Positions 29,970 through 42,758 of a stretch of 64,000 nt of DNA are shown one piece after another. The notes under the pieces are model-generated. The model saw only the letters and a program-made list of their open reading frames with translations. It did no database searches and was not told where the DNA came from. Positions within the stretch are counted from its first letter, which is position 1, and each line of letters begins with the position of its first letter. Made by a program: the position numbers and the translations under genes. Location of the stretch: assembly GCF_907164915.1 (NCBI RefSeq), contig NC_061870.1, positions 23,597,348 to 23,661,347 of the forward strand. Reading direction: 5' to 3'. Source of the DNA: Impatiens glandulifera. Its lineage: Eukaryota; Streptophyta; Magnoliopsida; Ericales; Balsaminaceae.

Positions 29970-32460
29970 TAACAACTTGGTATCAGATTTATGTGGTTCT
30001 GCGATGATAGAAACCAGACAACAGGCTGAGATGGATGCTCTTAAGGCCTAATTGAAGGCATGACCCAACAATCAACTGCTATGCAAGCTTCCCTACAACA
30101 GAACAAGAACATGACAGAATTGAGTAATAACATGGACATATGGTTCAATGCCACTGAAGAAATATTGACCTCCATAGAAGGTGGTGGGTATGATATTGGC
30201 CAAGATCCCCGCACCAGGCCCTATGAAGATGCTACTTACCATGGACCTCCCCCGAATAGACCCTTCCATCATGGCCAACAGTACGTTCTACCAACTCAGC
30301 TCAACAAACTCGATTTCTCTAGGTTCGATGGGACCGATGTGGAGGACTGACTTATATCTACTGAGCAGATCTTTAGGGTAGACAAAACTAATGATCTCAC
30401 TAAATTAGACGTTACCCCCATTTACTTTACTGGTGAAGCAAGAATGTGATATGGGTCATATCTCCAGAACCGCAACCATAAAGAAATTATGACATGGGAG
30501 GTGTTCAAGAGAAACATCTTACTACAGTTCGGGCTTCTATACATGACACTCCAATGAGACAATTGATTAACCTGAAACATGTCAGTTTTGTTCAAAAATA
30601 CAATCTCAAATACATGTCAATTTCCCAAAACTGTATAGTATGTCAAGGGAATATGTTATAAAGTGTTACATGTGTGGTCTGAGGGAGGAAATTGCAAATT
30701 GTATCATGTTGTGGTTTCCTGTGTACCTAAATGAAGACATGACAATGGCCAAGGTCCAAGAAACAACGTACAAGTCTCTAATGAGCAGTGGACACTTGTA
30801 CAACGTTGAACCGCCGTTGTTGTCCATGCCATCCAATTAGGGATGGCAATGGGGCGATTCGGGGCGGGGAATGCATTTATCATCCTTGCCACGTTTTAAT
30901 TTCGAGGATTTTTTTAATACCATCCCCGCCCTGTTCAGTTTTTTTCGGTTTAAAGGAATCCCGCGGGCACCGTTAATAATTTTTTTAAATAAATAAATAA
31001 ATATTATATAATAAAATTATTTAAACAATTTTTTTAATATAATATATATTATAATATATTACAATTTTATATTATTATAAAGATATAACATTATTACTCT
31101 TATAAAATATAGTAAATAAATTAATATATTGGTGATTTAATATATTTAAATTATGTTTATGGTGTTTGAGGCAGAATTGGGATGAAATCGGGGAGGGTCG
31201 GGGCGGGGTATACAAATACCATCCCCGTTCGGTTTTGGGGAAACCATCCCAAACGGGGCAATTCGGTTCGGTTTTCGCAGGGCAGTTTCAAATTGCCATC
31301 CCTAGATCCAATGTTAACACGGCATGGCCAAGCACCAACCGGACTACCGACCTCAAACATCATTATCATGCGTCTTCTTATAGCATAAACCAGGGTCACA
31401 TAAAGCAATTAGACCCGACTGTAATGGATTAAAAGATGAGGAAAGACCTATGTTACATTTGCAATAAAAAATGGGAATTCAACCACAAGTGTAAATCAAA
31501 GTTATTCATGATCTCGGTTAATGATCAAGGAGTCTTAGCATATGCCCAAGAACCCACTCTAGGGCTGGTTTTTGATGATTCTTCTTTGCAGCTTGAGGCA
31601 GGGGAAGAGTTTGTCATTTCTTTACATGCATCGACCGACTCTAATAGTTTTTAGACACTCCAGATCCTCAGTAAGATCGGAAACTTGTCGGTGGTGATCT
31701 TGGTTGATACATGCAGCACCCATAACTTCATAAATAGTAGAATTATGAAGAAATTAAGCCACAATACCATACCCACCTAGGTGCGGTTAACTCAAGCATT
31801 TACGAAGACCTGAAATGGTCAATGGAGGGAAATAATTACCAAAGATATATAAAGGTTTACCATGGACGGGTACGATATTGTGTTAAGCATCGAATGACTG
31901 ATTACTTTAGGCCCTTCATCCTGGAATTTCGAAAAATTGACCATTTTTATGAGAAGTAAGGGAGAACTACGGTCTTACAGGGTATACCTCATGCATAGAT
32001 TAACCCGATGCAATACAACCAGCTAGAGAAGTCATTAAAGAAATGCAGTGTTGCTGCTATGGTGCAAATAAGGAATAAAAATGAAGGCCAATTTGTTTTA
32101 CTTACTACAATTACATTAAAAGAGATTCTTGAGGATCTCCAACAACTACTCGAAGACTTCAATACTCTAATCTAGCAACTCGAAGGCCTACCATCGGTCA
32201 AGGAGCAACATTATCGAATCCCATTAAAAGAAGACACATAAGTTGTGTGCATGTGCTCATATTGGTACCCTGCCTTGCGAAAGACAAAAATTGAGCAATT
32301 AGTCAATGATTTACTGGACAAGGGGAGTAATTAAAAGCCATGGCTCTTTTGTTGCCCCTACAGTGCTGATCCGGAAGAAGAATTTGTCGTGGATTTTTTA
32401 TGACACCTTAGTGTATAGTCGGAGATGGAAGGAGTTTTATATACCTACACCAAGTCCTGA
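29970..32460 (+). mobile_element. decayed Ty3/gypsy retrotransposon fragment
   Basis: A tRNA-Met primer-binding match 'ttggtatcaga' lies at about 29977-29987. It is followed by gag-like sequence (LDFSRFDGTDVED near 30330), broken by a stop at 30347 and continuing to about 30830. A zinc knuckle of C-x2-C-x4/5-H-x-x-C type (CYICNKKWEFNHKC) lies at about 31451-31492. The start of a reverse transcriptase-like region lies at about 32270-32400. Many stops and shifts interrupt all frames. No LTR pair was found and the 3' half is absent. It is inactive. Confidence 0.7.
30838..31304. mobile_element. hAT-type MITE inside the gypsy fragment
   Basis: The termini are perfect 13-bp inverted repeats, TAGGGATGGCAAT at the left and ATTGCCATCCCTA at the right. 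They are flanked by 8-bp direct repeats catccaat (30830-30837) and gatccaat (31305-31312), seven of eight identical; eight bases is the hAT duplication length. The 467-bp element is GC-rich at both ends, with AT filler between, and encodes nothing. A diverged copy in the opposite orientation lies at about 60215-60640. Confidence 0.8.
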
Positions 32461-32836
32461 CAACATTACAACAACAAACATATAACAGACCCTAACTATC
32501 CAGAATTGTAGCATAATTTTTACCAAATATTTTAAGTGATAATGAAAATTGTTATTGTTTGTGGGTAAGTAATAACCTAAAAATTTTAGGCAAATGATAA
32601 TTGCATATATACATTTATGGTCAAAATAATGAGAAGCTCATAAAAAAATAAGTGAGAATAGATGTAAGAGAGTCTCAAAATGAAAGTCAACTCAAATAAC
32701 TCGTTATTAAATAAATAAGAAATAACTAATCTAGCAAAGGACATACAAATTAAAAAAAGATTACTAGAACCATCGTCCAGTACGACTAACAAATGATCCA
32801 CCAAATATTAAGATTACTATTTAGATTATAAAAATA

Positions 32837-33354
32837 TGAGACTATGAAATTTGGCCTAAGGTTTTTAGGCTCAATTTGATGTGTCTCAATGTTAGGTAAA
32901 AAAAGAAAAGAAGAAATGTGCGATTATTTGTTGGATTCAAAAAAGGCATGAAATCACATAATGGTGAAAATATTAATCAAATCGTATTATTATAGAAATG
33001 TCAACTAAATTGTCACGAGATCATATATATCATGGTGGAGATGTCAAAGATATCACATGATCTTTAACCTAATTATGAATCTAAAAGCATATATATATAT
33101 ACATTATAAACGAGAAGAGGGTGTGAGACTAAAACCTAGAATAAATAGAGAGAGAGAGTTAGAGTTTGTAATCTTTATTATAACTCTATTGAATCGATTC
33201 TCCAAAAGTAGGACGTAGGACATTGTTGGTTTCGAGCTTGGATAAAATTCTTGTGTCGTTATTTCGTTATTTCTTACTTTTACGCTATTATTTTGCATTC
33301 CACTACAGTTGCTATTATTCCGCTTTAATTCTTATGGTGATAGTTTTCACTACA
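32837..33354 (+). repeat. left LTR of the copia element
   Basis: It starts TGAGACTATG and ends ...CACTACA, three bases before the PBS. It shares landmarks with 35413-35906: 'atgtgcgattatttgttgga', 'atgaaatcacataatgg' and 'gtgtcgttatttcgttattt'. A TATA-like 'catatatatatatacatt' lies at about 33090. Confidence 0.85.
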
Positions 33355-35412
33355 AACTGGTATCAGAGCCAAGTTGGGCTAAGGTGATCGTGATTCGATT
33401 TTTTTTTCTTGATTCGGTCAATTATTTTAAAAATTTTAGATGGGGTCGACTTATAGGGTTGATATCGAGAAGTTCGATGGGACAAAGGACTTTGGGTTGT
33501 GGAAGATGAAGATGAGGGCACACTTATACAACATGGGAGTTGTTAAATCACTACAGAGGGAATCACAATTATCAGTCTCGATAGACACTGATAAAAAGAT
33601 GGAGGTGTTGGAAAGGGCCTATAACACCTTAATTCTTATTTTTAGTGATAAGATTCTGCAAGAGGTTTCTAGTGTCATATCGAAAACAGAGGTGTGTCTT
33701 CAGTTGGAGTCTTTGTATATGACTAAGACAATGTAGTCTCGGATATACATCAAATAAAGTTTCTTCAAGTTTAGAATGGTTGAGGGGAATGACATGCAGA
33801 CGCATCTCGATGATTATGTCAAGATTCTCCTTAATTTGGAAAATATTGGGGAGAAATACAAGGATGGAGATAAGGTATTGATGCTTTTTGAATTTTTTAC
33901 CGAAGTCGTATGAGACGTTCGTAGACATATTCGAGCATGGGAGGGAGGAGTTTACCCTCGATAATGTGATAAGTGTGTTAAGATCGAAGGACCAAAAAGA
34001 AGAAGAATGAAGAGAGCAATGTAAGTGGAGATGGACTCTTGGTTCGAGGGAAAACCGAGAGGAGAGACAATAAAAGTAAGAAGAAGAGGAGTTTGAAGTC
34101 TCTCATTAAGAAATCTAAGTGCTACAATTGTGACAAGGAGGGGCACTTTAAGCGAGATTGTCCTGATTTGAATAACGACGGGAAGAAGAGCGGCTAAAAA
34201 TCTTTATCTTTAGTTTCAATTATAGAGCATTTTGCTTCCCGACGAAGGAGAAGCGACGATTGTTCAAGAGGTCAAGAATGGGTACAAAAATGCAGACGTT
34301 CTCATTGTCTCCACTAACTAGTCTAACAAGCGTTGGATTATGGATTTGGGGTGTTCGTTCCATATGGCACATGACGAGAGTTGGTTCGAGACCTATGAGA
34401 AGACTTCGGTGGGTGAGGTGTTTTAGGTAACAACAAGTCTTACAGGGTAATGGGGATCGAGATAGTGTGTTTGAAGATGCTGATGGAATCGAGAGGGTAT
34501 TGACAGACGTACGGCACATCCCAGACCTTCAAATGAATTTATTCTCTCTCGGCTCACTAAACCAACTTAGTTTTTCATAGAAGGGTGAGAATAACGTATT
34601 GAATGTCACAAAGGGATCGTTAGTGGTAATGAGAGGCGTGCAAAAGAAGAGTCTTTACGTATTTCAAGGCAACACCTTGGTTGGTGATATGGCGGTAGTG
34701 GTAGAGCCTTGAGATGTATCGCCCACGAGTCTATGGCATAATTGATTGGGGCATGTGAGTGAGAGGGTTTAAAGGAGCTGAGTAAGAGAGACTATTTTGA
34801 AAAAAAGAAACTTGATGATTTGGAGTTTTACGAGAAGTGCATATACGGTAAAGTTACGAGGGTTATGTTTGGGCGGCTGATTGAGGTGACTCGAGAGACA
34901 CTCATTTACGTTCACTCAAACTTATGGGAGCTAGTGAGGACTGTAACTCCAGGTAGAGGTCAGCACTTTATCACCTTCAATAATGATTGTTCGCCCAAAG
35001 TTTGGGTATACATCTTGAAGCACATGAATGATGCATTGCTAAGTTTAAGGAGTAGAAAAAGATGGTAGAGACTCAAACCGGTAAGAATGTTAAAAAGCTC
35101 CGAACATATAACAGTTTGGAGTACCTAGATGAGGAGTTCAATCAGTTTATCAAGAAAGATTGGATGATTCATCATAAAACCGTCCGACAGATACCGCAAC
35201 AGAATGACTTGACGGAGCGAATGAACAGAACGATACTTGAGCGTGTCCGGTGTATTGTTGTTTGAGACCGGTCTACCGAAGCGGTTTTGGGGTGAGACGG
35301 TTAACATTGCTGCTTATCTTATCAATCCGTTGTCCATCGACGACATTGGAGTGCAAGACACCAGAAGAAGTTTAGAATGACGCTTCTCCAAAACAAGACA
35401 CCTGAAGAAATT

Positions 35413-35906
35413 TGAGACTATGGAATTAGGCTTAGAGTTTTGAGACCCAATTTTGTATGCCTCAATGTTAGGTACAAAATGGGGAAGAAAAATATGTGCG
35501 ATTATTTGTTGGATTAAAAAGTCATGAAATCACATAATGGTAAAAATGTCAATCAAATTGTAAAATGTCAACTAAATCGCCATGAGATCATTTTGGTGGA
35601 GATGTCAATAATATCACACGATGTTTTACCCTAATTATGAATTCTAAAAGCCTATATATATTGTAAACGAGAATAGGGTGTAAGACTAAAACCTAGAACA
35701 AACAGAGAGAGTTAGAGTTTGTTAACACTATTATAACTCTATTGAACCAATTCTCCGAAAACAAGACGTATTACATTGTTGATCCGAACCTGGGTAAAAT
35801 TCTTGTGTCGTTATTTCGTTATTTCTTACTTTTACGCTATTGTTCTGCATTCCACTACGGTTGTTATTATTCCGTTTTTATTATTGTGGTGATAGTTTTT
35901 ACTATA
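35413..35906 (+). repeat. right LTR of the copia element
   Basis: It starts TGAGACTATG and ends near ...TACTATA. Divergence from the left LTR is visible as many substitutions and a few indels, so the insertion is not recent. Confidence 0.85.
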
Positions 35907-35954
35907 GATACAATAAATTAGATTTCAATTAAAATTTTACCAAATCAAACCAAA

Positions 35955-36120
35955 TAAAATATATATGTATGTTAGAAAATTATTCTTCAAATTGTATATG
36001 TTCTAATTTTAGTTTGTTTATATTAGACTAATAAACTCAAAATATATATGTATGTTAGAAAATTATTCTTCAAATTTTATATGTTCTAATTTTAGTTTGT
36101 TAATATTAGACAAATAAACT
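35955..36120. repeat. tandem duplication, 83-bp unit
   Basis: Two nearly identical copies share 'atatatgtatgttagaaaat' and 'ttctaattttagtttgtt'. The phrase gtatgttag at 35967 recurs at 36050. Confidence 0.9.
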
Positions 36121-36820
36121 CTAGAGTCATAACTAAGAATCAATTACTGATAATTTTATTTATTTATTTTTATTTTTTAATGCTCCTTCTAATTATATAT
36201 ATATATTGGCATTTATAATTTTTTAATAAATAATAAATCTCAACTAATTCATTATTTATTAAACAATTATTATTATTATTTATTTACAAAATTCATAAAA
36301 ATTCTATGAAAAAAACAAAATGAAAGTAGTTCTAATTATAACTTTTATTTTTGAATTTTTTCATAAAACTTTGTTGTATAAAAAAACTAACATATTTTAG
36401 ATTTGTATTAATTTAATTACTAAAATATTATTTTATATTTAAAATTTAAATTTAATAAAAGAAAATAAGAATATTTTAATTAATAAAATTAATGATGTAA
36501 TGATTAAAAGATTTATGAAAAAAAATAATAACTCTAAAAAAAAAAAAAAATCTGTTTGAGTTAAATATAATTTTTAATTTAAATATTGTTTTACTCTTTA
36601 GAGTTTTTATTTTATTTTTAAAATTTTTTATTTTAATTTTAAATTTAATAATATATATAATTATATTTTTATTAAATAATAATATTATTATATTATGTTT
36701 TTAATTTTTAACATTGTAAATTTATTTATGATAAAAAAATAATAATGTTCAATAATATTTTAAATTAATTATTTAATAAATATTCAAAGTATTAAAATAA
36801 TTATATTCTAATCCTTTCAT
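36121..36820. other. intergenic AT-rich DNA before the BTB gene
   Basis: No gene recognised. Long A and T runs (for example 36537-36550) dominate. Confidence 0.5.
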
Positions 36821-38042
36821 AAATACAGTGATCAGTGAAAGAGAGGAAAAGAGAGCGAATGAGGATTTCGCTGTTCAATTCGTCGTTCACTCGTTAATAA
36901 ACCTCCAATCAAGTTTCCCAGCCGGAATTAAACTCCAAATCTATCAACCCTTGCTCAAATCCTACTTAAGCAGGTGATTTCTTCTTTTATTCTCTTTCTT
37001 CTCTAAGTTGTTCTTTGATTCAAACAAAATGAAACCCTTATTCTGCGAATGGCTGAGTTGTTGATATATTTCATCTTAATATATAGCTTGATTTGTGTCT
37101 AATCATGATGAACCTGGTATGAGATCTTATAATGTTTTGTAGTTTAGTCATTTTAGTAGTGAATTAAGCCAATTTAGTGAGCAATTTGTCATTTATAGTG
37201 AATATGGTGATAATGCCAAGAATTCTCATTTTGACTTCTAAATGAATTTTCTTACTATGATGATTGTTACAGTTTCTATTTGGGCTTCAAAATTTCAGTT
37301 CTTGAGCATTCTTTAAATGTGCTAAAATCTGGATTCATTAGTTGTTGATTTATCACTTGGAATTGGGATTTTCATGTTGGAGTGTATATGCTTATGATTT
37401 ACTATTTTCTTGAAGTTATTTATGTTGGATATTTTTTAATAGGTTAAATAACCCAAGTAGTCTAAAAACAAGTTATTTTCTTGAATATAGTGAACACTTA
37501 TGCATATTGAACTAATGAAATTCATTTATACAATTGGGAGTGTCGAGTTGATGAATTCACAGTTAATGGGTTTTCAATTTTCGTGTATTTGGCCTTCTTT
37601 TTTGTGAGTTGTGTGTTCGTAATTTATTTAATCGATGTTTGTTACGACTTCATGGTTAGTTTGAGTTTTTAGGGTCTAATTCAGCCTTGAATTGCAAACA
37701 TTTAATTTGGAAGACTTGCTTGCATTCACATGTAGATTATGGCTTTCTTGGACAATCTTTAAAACCAAAATGGAACCTTAGAATATCATCGTTCTAATTC
37801 AAAAAATCAACCTTAGTGCTTTTTAATGAGGTAAAAGATCATTCTTTTGTCCATAATAATAAACAAGATGATTCCCAACTATGCAATTGACATTGCGATG
37901 TTCTTTTTGGCCCTTGACACAAGTGTGGATTAGGAATGTCATACAATTTGCATGATTATTTCTTAGTCTGTGCTTTTATCTGCTTTACAGGTGAAGTTAT
38001 GCCTTGAAAAGATATATATGTATACCCATCAACTGCTGCTTA
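36820..38042 (+). promoter_or_regulatory. promoter, 5'UTR exons and 5'UTR intron of the BTB/POZ gene
   Basis: A TATA-like 'cataaatacag' lies near 36820. A leader exon (about 36845-36973) ends in AAGCAG/gtgatt. A T-rich intron of about 1 kb ends at 'gctttacag' (37990). A second leader exon from 37991 reaches the ATG at 38043. The leader contains short upstream ATGs. Confidence 0.5.
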
Positions 38043-40333
38043 ATGACTACTACTGTGAGTTATTCGGCCACTTCTTGTCTAATTTCCATTTCTTTTTCTG
38101 TAGTTCTCTATTCTTCCTTTTCTACTCTTAACATATTTAAGTGAAACGATCATATAAGTTATAACCCATCAAACATGTTACATTACCTTCTAAACTTTAT
38201 TTATGGTGCGTTTAATAAAACTAAAAATTAAGTGTTTATACTGAATAGTGAATACTGAATTTAATTGTCATCTTAGTTAATGTTGAATAAACCAAATGAA
38301 TGTGTACTTGATATGTAAATTGATTTGATAAAATGCGGAGCTAATGTGGTGATATTTAAAAGACTATTTTACCCTTATAGTGACGTAATTTGATTTATTT
38401 TCAGTGTTAAAGTTGTCTTTTGAACGCTTTTACTATATTACGGAGTTAGGTCATTTATAACTTACCAAAATTAAGTTAATACTTTAGCTTCATTTTAGTT
38501 GATTTTAAATAACAATTATCAAATGAATATAGATTAAGTTATAATTTGTGTTATGAAACACCGCCTAGTCTTAATTCATCCATTGACTTATTCAATCAAC
38601 TAAAATATCAAATCGAAGCATCAAATTCTATCAAATCGAATCATTTCAATAGTACTTCTTTCTTCAACCAGCTGCAACTTATTTCAATAGTGATTTCATC
38701 TCCTTCCTTGTATGAAGCATTCTTATTCTGTTTTGGCTTCAGGATTATATCCCTAAGGAAATATTTTTACCTTTAAGATTAATCAGAACTGGCTTTGCAA
38801 TTTTGTCTATCTTGTTTCTATGAAAAAAAATCAAACGCACACTTTAGAAATTAAAATTCGCAGTTCCCTGTAGCTTATTTCCACTTCTCTGGAGAATTGT
38901 GGAAATATGAACCCTATATGAACTTTAGTTGAGCTTCTGGTACCCTTGACATATGCAATGGTGCTATTTGAAGCAAATTTTAGCAGTTTATCAAGAAATA
39001 TATTGAAATAGATTATTCCTTATTTTTTTCTAATACTGTTATGATTCAGGTAATCGAAACGCCTGTTTCAGGCAAGATTGGTGATCGATTAAGCAGTGAT
39101 GTGGTTGTTAGATTAAGAACACAAGATGGCCGCGATGATTGGATCTACTGTCACTCAGACCTCCTCACTAAAAACAGCAAGTACTTTGCTGATAGATTAT
39201 CTGACAACTGGCCTACTTGTCAGATTCTCGATTCACGCTATTGTGTTGAGGTTCATTGTCAGGAATCCAATGTTGATTATCATATTATTATCCTTAGATT
39301 ATTCTATGATGGTGCAGTTGGTTCATTAACCCACTTCCATTCTGTGAAGAATGCTCTTGGTCTCCTTCAGGTAGCCAATGAGCTCATTTGCCCACATATT
39401 ATTGCTTCATGTGTTGACTATTTGGAAGCAGTTCCATGGGATGAATTCGAGGAAGAAGAGATTCTAAGAATCATTCCGAATATGGGTTTGGAAGTCAAAC
39501 CAATTCTCGCCCGTCTTCAACCAGTCAATGTATCAGCTACAGTTAGGGTTTTTCTTTCAACGATTCAGTTTGCAACTTCTTTGCTTCCATCCACTTTAAA
39601 TGATCTAAAATCATCAGCACAAGATCAGATCGAGTACATGCTTACAGAAGATGATGACTCCCCTATGATCGTCGCTGACGATAGTGTGAAATCAAAGGTG
39701 GGGTGGTGCGTTCAGATATTATTTTCCAGATTCAGCAATCTATTAGTGTCTTTACAATTTGAATCTAAAGATTCTAATCTCGAAGCTCAGATGCTATTGC
39801 TTCACTCCCAGTTAAAAGATTTATCGTGGGCTTGTCAGATACTTACTAAGCTGGAACTAATGAAGACTCTAGCTAATAAATGGGTAGATGCATCAGAAAA
39901 CATAGTGAAAGTAGTTGACAGATCTGAAATGGTGGATATTAAATTGAAAGTCACTGAAGTGACTTCAAAGGTATTAGATTCCATGGCTTATGGAACTGTT
40001 ATCTTACCAACTTTCAAACGACTTCAGATGGTGAAGATTTGGCTTCCGTTTGTGAGGGTCACGAAGCCTTTGATAGATTCTGATGCTAACATCGAGGATC
40101 ATGAGCTTTGGCAGTCTTTGGAATCAGCATTTGTTTCTATAGTTCTTGCATTGCCCTCAAGTGACCAAGCTGATATCTTAAACGAATGGTTGAAAAGTGA
40201 GCATGTTCATTATCCCGATCTTTCTGAGGCGTTCGAGGTATGGTGTTACAGGACTAAGGTTGCCTCTAGGAGATTAGCAGTTATTGGTGATGATAAGTGT
40301 ATAATCAATAATAGTAGTACTATGAGACTTTGA
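38043..40333 (+). CDS. BTB/POZ domain protein, At3g05675/At1g63850-like
   Basis: The coding exons are inferred as 38043-38054 (M-T-T-T) joined across an intron (38055-39049, gtgagt...attcag) to 39050-40333, giving 431 residues. The second exon can also be read from the ATG at 39041, but those bases look like a 3' splice site (T-rich tract then attCAG). Residues about 12-130 are the BTB fold: DVVVRLRTQDGRDDWIYCHS, a KNSKYFADRL-like core, and YHIIILRLFYDG. The C-terminal 280 residues match the plant-specific extension of this subfamily. BTB proteins often act as substrate adaptors of CUL3 ubiquitin ligases; that role is untested for this clade. The frame is intact. Confidence 0.85.
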
Positions 40334-40612
40334 CCCTTTTTTTCTAAAACCATTTATCCTAATAATGCTTTAACACTGATTTGTATACCATCCTCCCATT
40401 AATAGTAATGTATGTATTACAACAATCCCAAGATCTATATAACATGATGTCTGCATAAAGTAGCAAAAATATAATAATATACAATCCCCAAATTATATGC
40501 TTCTAAATTTCCTAATGTTTTCTGCTACAAGAACTGTAAATGGGTAAAGTTCTCTGCAAAAATATAGATGCCATTACTTGTCCATCATTACCACAGATCG
40601 TCTTCCTCAAAT

Positions 40613-42758
40613 TCACGCAGCAAATCTCTTTCGGTTCTGCAAATTCACTGTTTCGTAAACTACTGGTCTGTGGGATGATGATGACGATGCCGGAGCGAAT
40701 TCATTTTGTTGTTCTCCAAGATTCACTCTTCTTCCTCCTAGCCCCATGTTGTTTGGATTATTATTGTTAGGAAGGAAACTTTGATTCAGGTTTTCGCAAT
40801 GAGGGAGTCCGAGCGTGAGAGAGACGCCGTTGTTGTTGTTGGTCGAATACCCACTTCCAGGAAATTGATCTGAGCCAAAGTATGTACCGAATCCGCCAAT
40901 GAAGTTTGTCGGGGCAGCTCCTAGAAGAGAGAATCCGACGTCTCTTGTCTGTCTTTGATCATTAGAGAATTTCATCAAAATTTGATCTTGATCATTGGTA
41001 ATCACTTCTTCTCCTTGTTCAGCATTCATCTCCATTTCATTGTTGTTGCTCCTTTGTTTCTTAGGGCTTCCATGAATCTCGAGTTCCATGTCTGATGAAT
41101 CAATCAGAGCAAAGAGTGACGGGTTTCTATTACTCAACAAGCTGGTTGGAATTGTGACAGTCGGATCATTGTCTTTCTTCTTCTCATCGGAGCCTGTCTT
41201 TTCGTTTTCCTTTGTCTCCTCCATATACATTTCCTCTACCATAGGCTTCCAGAGCCGAACTCGGGCATTAATGAACCAGTTTGATACCTGCCCACCATAT
41301 TAACCAAGATGAATATTATCAATGTGAGTTTATTTTAAGAAGAAGAAGAAGGTGACCAAACCTGACTCCTAGTGAGACCAGTTTGTTTGGCGAGCATTTG
41401 TTTGTCTGAGTCTTTAGGGTAGCTGATTCAGATAACAGATGGAAGGAACATATTAAGAAGAAGAATAAGAAGAAGAAACAAAGGATTTTGATTATCAAAC
41501 AGCTTACGGGTGAAGAAAGTGTTCAAACAGCCAAGCACGAAGAACAGAGACGGATCTCTCTGGAAGACCTCTCTGAGGCCGCCAGGCATTGGGTTGAATC
41601 ATACCCAGTTGCTGGAGGGTTTTCTGCTGTCTGAATTGATGATCAACGAATTTGAGCCGAGATCCTTCATTCTTGCCTTGTTCTTCATCTTCTTCTTCGC
41701 CCAAGCTCTTGCTAGCTGCTTTTATCTGGCCGAGAATCGTGTCCTTAAGGCATCGGAATTGCTTGGAAATGGTTTCCACGGCGAGAGCCGTGTACGTTCT
41801 GGCGGACCCAATTCCGGCAACTTGCTCAAACCAAGAAATCACCATTTGAATCTGATGGTGGTATTGACTGTACCTCTGCTCCACCTACATTGTCTGAATT
41901 GAATTAATAATAATAATAATAATGTCGTATTCTTGAGAGAGACAGTAAACATAGGTCGTGAAAGGTACATATGATTGAGAAAACTCTCTGACCCAAACAT
42001 AAAAAAGATCTGTCTTTTCTTTTGACGATATTTAATAATACCTCATCAAGCATATGAACAAGTTTAGCTTTCTTCATCTGAATTTCCTGCCTCTCCACCG
42101 TAGTCAATTCCCCACCACTAATTTCACCTTCCCCACCGCCGCTTCCGCCGCCGGGGAAGGACTCTCTTGTCGCCTTAACGGTCGCATTTCCGTTTTTTCC
42201 CTTACCGACAGTGACCGTTTCTTCAAGAAGCTCTTGTGTAGCTTTCAAGTACTTAGAACCCAACAACACACTTTGTACTCCTGTTCCAACTATACCGCCG
42301 TTGTTTGATATACCTGATGCCGACGACGGCGAACCTCCTCCACTCGTCGGAGACAAAACAGCTGCTCGGCTAGTGCTACCGCCGCCCATCTCCTGCGAGG
42401 AGAGAGTCAAAGACAGGCCTTGCTGAGAGCGATTGATTTCACGCGCCGGTAATGCCTGATCGAATTGGCCATAGAAATGGTATTGGGGTCGTGGAATCAG
42501 ACCATGGAAAGGATGGGGGTCGACAGATGAGGTTAGTGGCAAGGGTATGCCGACAAATTGGTGGGCGTTAGTGGTAGGTGGCGCGTCAAATGAACGGGAG
42601 CTTAGAAGAGCGAAATTGGATGATGATGATGACGGCGGCTGCGGATGGTGGGTGGTGGTGGAAGAGTATCCAACGTTGTAACCAGGATTCATTAGAATGA
42701 GTGTTTGTAATCCGTCGGCTTGAATTTCTGATGGGTTTCCATGAAAATAGGTCGCCAT
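40613..42758 (-). CDS. BLH1: BEL1-like TALE homeodomain transcription factor, BLH1-like
   Basis: Four coding exons join in frame (42758-42042, 41884-41508, 41422-41362, 41287-40613), giving 609 residues. The start [20 protein letters not shown] matches BLH1. The SKY box ([18 protein letters not shown]) is near residues 165-182 and the BELL domain ([19 protein letters not shown]) near 225-300. The TALE homeodomain ([17 protein letters not shown] to [16 protein letters not shown]) is near 340-402. ZIBEL-like motifs GLSLTLSS and [13 protein letters not shown] lie on either side. The 61-base third exon inside the homeodomain supports the exon model. BELL proteins act in the nucleus as heterodimers with KNOX partners; Arabidopsis BLH1 affects embryo sac cell fate and seedling responses. 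The gene is intact. Confidence 0.93.

Larger units (their letters stand above)
32837..35906 (+). mobile_element. Ty1/copia LTR retrotransposon, internally deleted
   Basis: Two LTRs of about 518 and 494 bp flank a primer-binding site TGGTATCAGAGCC (33358-33370). Gag begins at 33440 with KFDGTKDFGLWKMKMRAHL. A CCHC knuckle CYNCDKEGHFKRDCP lies at about 34120-34164. Protease/pre-integrase sequence includes WIMDLGCSFHMAHDESW near 34335, and integrase core remnants end near 35270-35370. The reverse transcriptase and RNase H are missing: only about 150 bp separate integrase sequence from the right LTR. Several stops and frameshifts are present, so it cannot encode a working set. No clear 5-bp target duplication is seen. 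Confidence 0.85.

Noticed and set aside
29970..32460. Endogenous pararetrovirus relic
   Set aside because: Order and motifs (tRNA-Met PBS, gag, CCHC knuckle, RT start) fit a Ty3/gypsy retrotransposon; no movement-protein or other viral signature is visible.
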